From positions 10,725,001 to 10,789,000 of the forward strand of contig NC_068562.1 in the NCBI RefSeq assembly GCF_022201045.2: 64,000 nt of DNA. The letters run 5' to 3'. This stretch comes from Citrus sinensis. Its lineage: Eukaryota > Streptophyta > Magnoliopsida > Sapindales > Rutaceae. The notes under the pieces were generated by a model. The model saw only the letters and a list, made by a program, of their open reading frames with translations, did not search any database and was not told the DNA's origin. A program made the translations under genes and the position numbers. Shown piece by piece: positions 59,301-64,000 of the stretch (positions within the stretch are counted from its first letter, which is position 1; the number at the start of each line of letters is the position of its first letter).

Positions 59301-62300
59301 TATGTGTAGATGTATTTCATTAGGTATAAAGAGAGGTAGAATTCTCATCTCATTGATGTAGATTTTCAAACTATATTTAAAAAACATATATATCTAAACG
59401 ATATTATAAATATATAAAGAGATAGGATTTGGAGCCCTCTTTTTTTTTCAATAATAAAACTAAAAATTAATTGGCCTAGGAATATAATATTAATTATTTT
59501 TTTTCTTTTCTTTCCTCCTATTTTCTCTCCCATATCTACCTTAAATTAGTCTCTTCTAAACACTATCTCTTTCAAAATTTAGTAAAATTTCTGTTTCTCT
59601 CTTAGTTTATGTATTTTTCGTCATCTTTGTAAGTGTTAATTAGGTGGTGGGTACTGGAAAAGGATTTTGCTAACTTTTGTTTATAACTGCTCCCAAAATT
59701 TAAAAAAAAAAAAAAAGGACAAGAAGAAGAATTTGTTATGTATAGTGGATTGAGCAATCTGATTCTCTGATATGTAATTAAAAAAAATTTTTGATTTGTA
59801 TTTAAACAACGTATCGAAGAAAATGCAATATACAACATAGGGTTTGGCTAAAGGCATGAAATTAGTATTTGAATATTTTGAGATTTTATTTTAATTTATG
59901 AGATAATAAGAAATTTGTCTTATGTATATGCTCTCGTAGTTGATTACTGAATATTTCAGTTGAATTTTTCTTTTTCTCTTTTTAAATAACCTTTGTCTTG
60001 TTTATAATGGCGTGTCATTCGTAGTCGCGATAAAACTCAACTTGTAATGTTTGCAGACCGTAAATAATTTTTTATTAGAAAAATCTGGATAAATTTAAAT
60101 TATCTTTTCTTTTTTTTTTTTAATTTTGAGCCCCACTTGCTTGCCCTACCACTTGCAAATATACGGTCCAAAAAGCATTATGAACGTCGTGGCGGGGATT
60201 GCATATTGTGGGGCCCCCACACGGGCGATTAACGTTGAATATTGAATCCACGTAGACAAAAGTCATATGGAATGAGACATAACCGACCTCGAGAGTTGTG
60301 AAAATATGTTACGTCGCGAATTAGAACATGTAATCTTCCAGATTCCAAGTCCGATCGTAAACGGACGAACCGTATTTCGTTGCGACACGTCACGTCCCAA
60401 AAATATCTTTTACGCCACGGCTCCTGGCATTTTCAGACTTTGACGCCAGGGCTCTTTTTGTACGCGTCCTCAATTGAAGCCCCGCTATGATCTTGACACG
60501 TCATTATAAAGGGTCTCATCGTGTGGGACTAAAAGGTATCATGTTCGGGCCCAAAAGCAAAAAGGGAGTTTTTGGTAACGGAATTTGTATCTTGCAAGCC
60601 TGTTGAAATTGGGCCCACTATAATGGAACCCGCCCACTTGTCTTAAGTAGCCAGATTTTTTTTGTTTTAATTTTCTTTTTTTGCAAAACACGGTCTTGCG
60701 TTAAAAATATATCCACCAATTTCTAGAAAAAGATGAAGGTGAGTGAGACTCAAAATCTTTTCTTTTTTTTTTTCTTAGTACTCGAACTCAGGTTAATAAC
60801 TAAAAAATTACTTAAAAAACTATGTTACCTCAGCACCAAACAGTATCTAAGCCTGGGGGTACCAAGTTTGAAAATAAGCAAACTGAAAAATGGCAAGAAT
60901 GTAATCTATGAAGTAATTGCGCTGAAGCATAAAACATTCCAATACATAGGCGGACGCCGGGTATATAGGGACAAAGCCTGGACCACGAACTTTGTGGGCT
61001 AGAATGAAGCTTGAGATGGCTATACAAGGCCTGGCCCAACCCAATTTTGGCAATACTTGATGCGTACTTTTTGTACGGTTGAACCAGTTGAAAAAGTTTA
61101 AGATACTCCTCGTCATAGTCATTATGTATGCCAGCGGCTAAGTTACAACATATGTAACTTACATTAATCTCTAAATAGTTTCTCACGATCCCTTAATTAT
61201 TTGGTCGATAGTAATTGAATCATACCATTTTTAGTAATTCAAAAAATAAAATTAACATGACATAACAGAACATGAATGTAATAGAATAACGGCTGGTTCA
61301 GACCAATCTTTTAAAAATTAAGTTTGATGTGAGACACAAATGGACTTAAATTTTTCGAGCCGAATTGCGGTCAAAATTCAATTCACACCTCTAATTATAT
61401 TTACATGAGATGAATTATTCCATCTTATGAAATCATAGTGAGATTATGGAATTACCAAGGTCATCTTCTCTATAGTCACGATCTTACAACATTTGTGTTT
61501 GAGAGGTAAATGAGGGGGCATGATTGGATATGACTTCGTATAAATCGTGCTCTCCTAGACATTAGTAACAGTAGAAAGCCTCCTCGAGGTATGATCGAAT
61601 GGAACTTGAAATTAGTCTGTTTGAGATATGATGAAGCGAGCAGGTTTCATTGCAAGCACGACAATCGTGCAAGGAGAGAATCAAACCAAATCAATCTAAA
61701 GACTCGGTCAAGAGTTAACTTGCTGATCTCCGCCAAAGAATTAGGGCAAAACCTTGATCCACTAACGACTATTCACTCAATCCAGTAATGGGGGTTTCGA
61801 ACCTTGATACAAGTCTCTAAAAATTCGAAATCAAGTATCTTCCCTCACTATCACTGAACTCTCTCTCTTATTCCAAATTTATTTCTTTCCTTCAGTTTTC
61901 TTCTTTCAAATTTTCTTTAGAGTGTCTTGATAAAAGCAATTATGAAAAAACCACGTGGGTTGTGATATAAGTTTTTCTAGAAGCCTAGGATAACTGACTT
62001 GATCATAGGTGAATTCATGTCAGAAAAACATCTGGCGTCTTCTCTAACCATTCTATGTGAACGCAGGTAATCTGCTCAAGTGGAAAGCTGCAGTAGTAAA
62101 CCACCACCCCGATTAACAAATTTAAGCGTTGGAGTAGACACCTGATCGCAACATTACCGACCACATTTCTGCATCAACCTATCCCATATAATAGGACTTA
62201 ACTTCATCCATTAGAATTTACATTTTTAATCAACATGAGATATAGACCCATAATGTGCTAATTAAAACTAGCTACTAAAAAGAAATCGAGAAGACTGTTC

Positions 62301-62428
62301 ACGTAACACAAAATTATCAAAACAACATAAGAGTTCCATTCATTATCGTATTACATTAACATAATCCATTTTCCCCCACATTAAACACTTTTGTTCACCC
62401 CAAATCCTTTATTAGTAACTTTAACAAC

Positions 62429-64000
62429 TTAACAATTTTTAGGCCCACACCTCTCAACTCTCTCATCAATCCACTCCCTCATATCCTTCAACACGAGATT
62501 AGCATTCTCATCAGGCTCTCCTTGAATCAAAGAATGGTACATCCCATCATAAATTTTGATACTCTTGTCCGCACTGGATGCCTTCTCATACAATAACTTG
62601 GATGATGTAGGGCACGTGACCCCGTCAGCCGTCCCATGCACTGTCAAAAACGGCACCGTTACTTTGGAGAAGTTATCCTGTATGTACTGACACACTCTAG
62701 CAATTTCTCTCATGGTCCCCACCCTCGGCTTTCCCGTATACCTCCTCGGATTTGATGCTATGACCTTCAATTTTTCAGGGTCTTTTATGGCTTTTCCGAC
62801 CATTTTGTTATCGGGCATCGCCGCCCACGTGTCGGCCAGTCCGAAGAGGAGACCGTACATGAAGAGATGGAGCTTACTAGGTTTCATGTTTTCTGGGATG
62901 ACGAAGAGTGGGGCCGAGAAGATCAGACCCGTCCACGTATTGGGCTCTGACTGGAAGTACATCAGCATTGTTGCGGCCCCACCCATGGACTCGCCAAATA
63001 AGAAAGCGGGCAAGTCCCTGTATGGTTCGCTGTGGCGCACATGCTTGAAGAATGATAGGGACGAAGCAGCGACCTTCTCCATGTCACCTACGATTTCCAT
63101 CATACGGCGTACAGCTTAAGGGACTTGTTTGATGAGTATTTCTTTTTTCCTTTTTCATATTTAAATTCCCTTTATTATTACCCCCAAAAAAAAAAATCAA
63201 CTCTAAAAAACTTCTTCTAAAAATTTCCTTCGCTCCTATGTATGCTTAGATAGAATCTAATCTATATTTTATTTTGATGTAAATTGAAATACAAGAATAC
63301 AAACATTTTATTTTAAATAATGATATAACCACAAAATTTAATTTGCATAAATTAATGCGATATTTTATAATTGGTTGAACTAAAAACTTTATATGATCCA
63401 CATCTTTTATATAAATTATTTATATTTTCTCTCAATCAATTATTATTATATCACATCAGTTTATATAAATATTTACCGCTCTAAAATTACATTTTACGCT
63501 ATCCATTACAAACCCAAATCCAAATAGTTTTTCGATTGTCCAAAGATGGCAATAAAGTGAAATTTCTTCCTATCTTTCTTCTTCATCAACCAAAAAAAAT
63601 CATAATTAATTCAACAACGATACTGTGTTTCTTTTCCATTGATCGACCGTAATATCAAAATATGCAATTCAAATTCATCGAAGTCTCCATTAACACGATG
63701 AATTAATGTGTATTATCATTTTTTAGTTGTTACTCACATTTCATCCGTAAACTTGACACGACCAAGCGATCAGCATATACACGTACCTAGATAGCAACGT
63801 ATGCCGTCCGATCGGCCGTGTCCAAGAAGATCAGCGGCAAAGACAGCGTAGCCCCACGTAGCATAGCTGATGCAAATCTTCTGAAACATCCAGCCGGTGT
63901 CCGATCCATAGCCGTGGGTCATGTACACCGTGGCCTTCACCTTTTGATCCAACGGCAGGAAACTCTGCGTAAAGAGCTTCCCGTTGGGCGTTTCGAAGTA
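62429..64000 (-). CDS. CSE: Caffeoylshikimate esterase (monoacylglycerol-lipase-like), 5' end outside the window
   Basis: Exons 63787 to beyond 64000 and 62429-63087, separated by a 699-bp GT-AG intron, encode an alpha/beta hydrolase nearly identical in its motifs to Arabidopsis CSE (At1g52760): ETPNGKLFTQSFLPLD, the HX4D motif HGYGSD, ADLLGHGRSDGIRCYLGDMEKVA across the splice, the nucleophile elbow GESMGG, then Asp in HGTADGVTCPTSS and His in YDGMYHSLIQGEPDEN to complete the triad. CSE cleaves caffeoyl shikimate to caffeate and shikimate in lignin biosynthesis; the protein also has lysophospholipase/MAGL-type activity. Roughly the first 40-50 residues lie right of the window edge. No damage is seen in the visible part. 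Confidence 0.93.

Larger units (their letters stand above)
53846..62428. other. Long intergenic region rich in small repeats
   Basis: No protein-coding exon series was recognised. It contains a MITE-like element (54710-54975), an (AAT)n tract (55165-55199), a 1-kb foldback element (56220-57225), a SINE (57371-57580), a (GTAT)n tract near 57716-57738, hairpins at 58234-58370 and a possible second SINE (59185-59300). The segment 60000-60650 is noticeably more GC-rich without a visible gene. The frame at 60830-61186 (-) has no recognisable domain. Confidence 0.55.

Noticed and set aside
60830..61186. 118-codon frame on the - strand as a gene
   Set aside because: No recognisable family and no promoter or splice support; an overlapping alternative frame is equally open.

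Overview
The window is nuclear DNA of a flowering plant, almost certainly a eudicot. Evidence: GT-AG introns, AT-rich intergenic DNA, a PLS-DYW pentatricopeptide protein, a plastid ATP/ADP carrier, an NPH3-domain protein, a caffeoylshikimate esterase, and plant-type LTR, MULE, hAT, SINE and foldback elements. The feel of the sequence is rosid (Citrus-like), but that is an impression I cannot verify. No rRNA, tRNA, CRISPR or bacterial features were seen.

Layout. 1-1255: two decayed fragments of a NAR2/NRT3-type nitrate-transport accessory gene. 1256-7855 (-): intact 24-exon PDR-type ABCG transporter. 7856-24937: gene-free, transposon-rich block containing a solo LTR (5-bp TSD) inside an older Copia-like LTR, and a ~7.8-kb MULE with a dead FAR1-type transposase and one hAT insertion in each terminal inverted repeat. 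24938-28087 (-): DUF2921 membrane protein. 29623-31062 (-): MOT2-like molybdate transporter. 32912-35767 (+): seven-exon protein with an HNH-nuclease-like motif followed by coiled coil. 36754-39393 (-): ECB2/VAC1-like chloroplast RNA-editing PPR protein. 39561-45159: an LTR pair without coding capacity, then a hAT nested in a hAT. 45769-47795 (-): NPH3-domain protein lacking the BTB domain. 49917-53814 (-): plastidic ATP/ADP translocator. 53815-62428: intergenic, with foldback elements and a tRNA-type SINE with 17-bp TSDs. 62429-64000 (-): 3' part of a caffeoylshikimate esterase gene, running off the right edge.

The genes do not form one pathway (export, molybdate transport, plastid RNA editing, plastid energy import, lignin synthesis). 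What ties them together is gene order: from memory of Arabidopsis locus numbers, the set looks like an unreduced ancestral block whose members are split over three Arabidopsis chromosome-1 segments (At1g15500-15520, At1g80300-80310, At1g52760-52780). This supports the orthology calls. The least understood gene is the HNH-like/coiled-coil protein at 32912-35767, the best candidate here for something poorly described.
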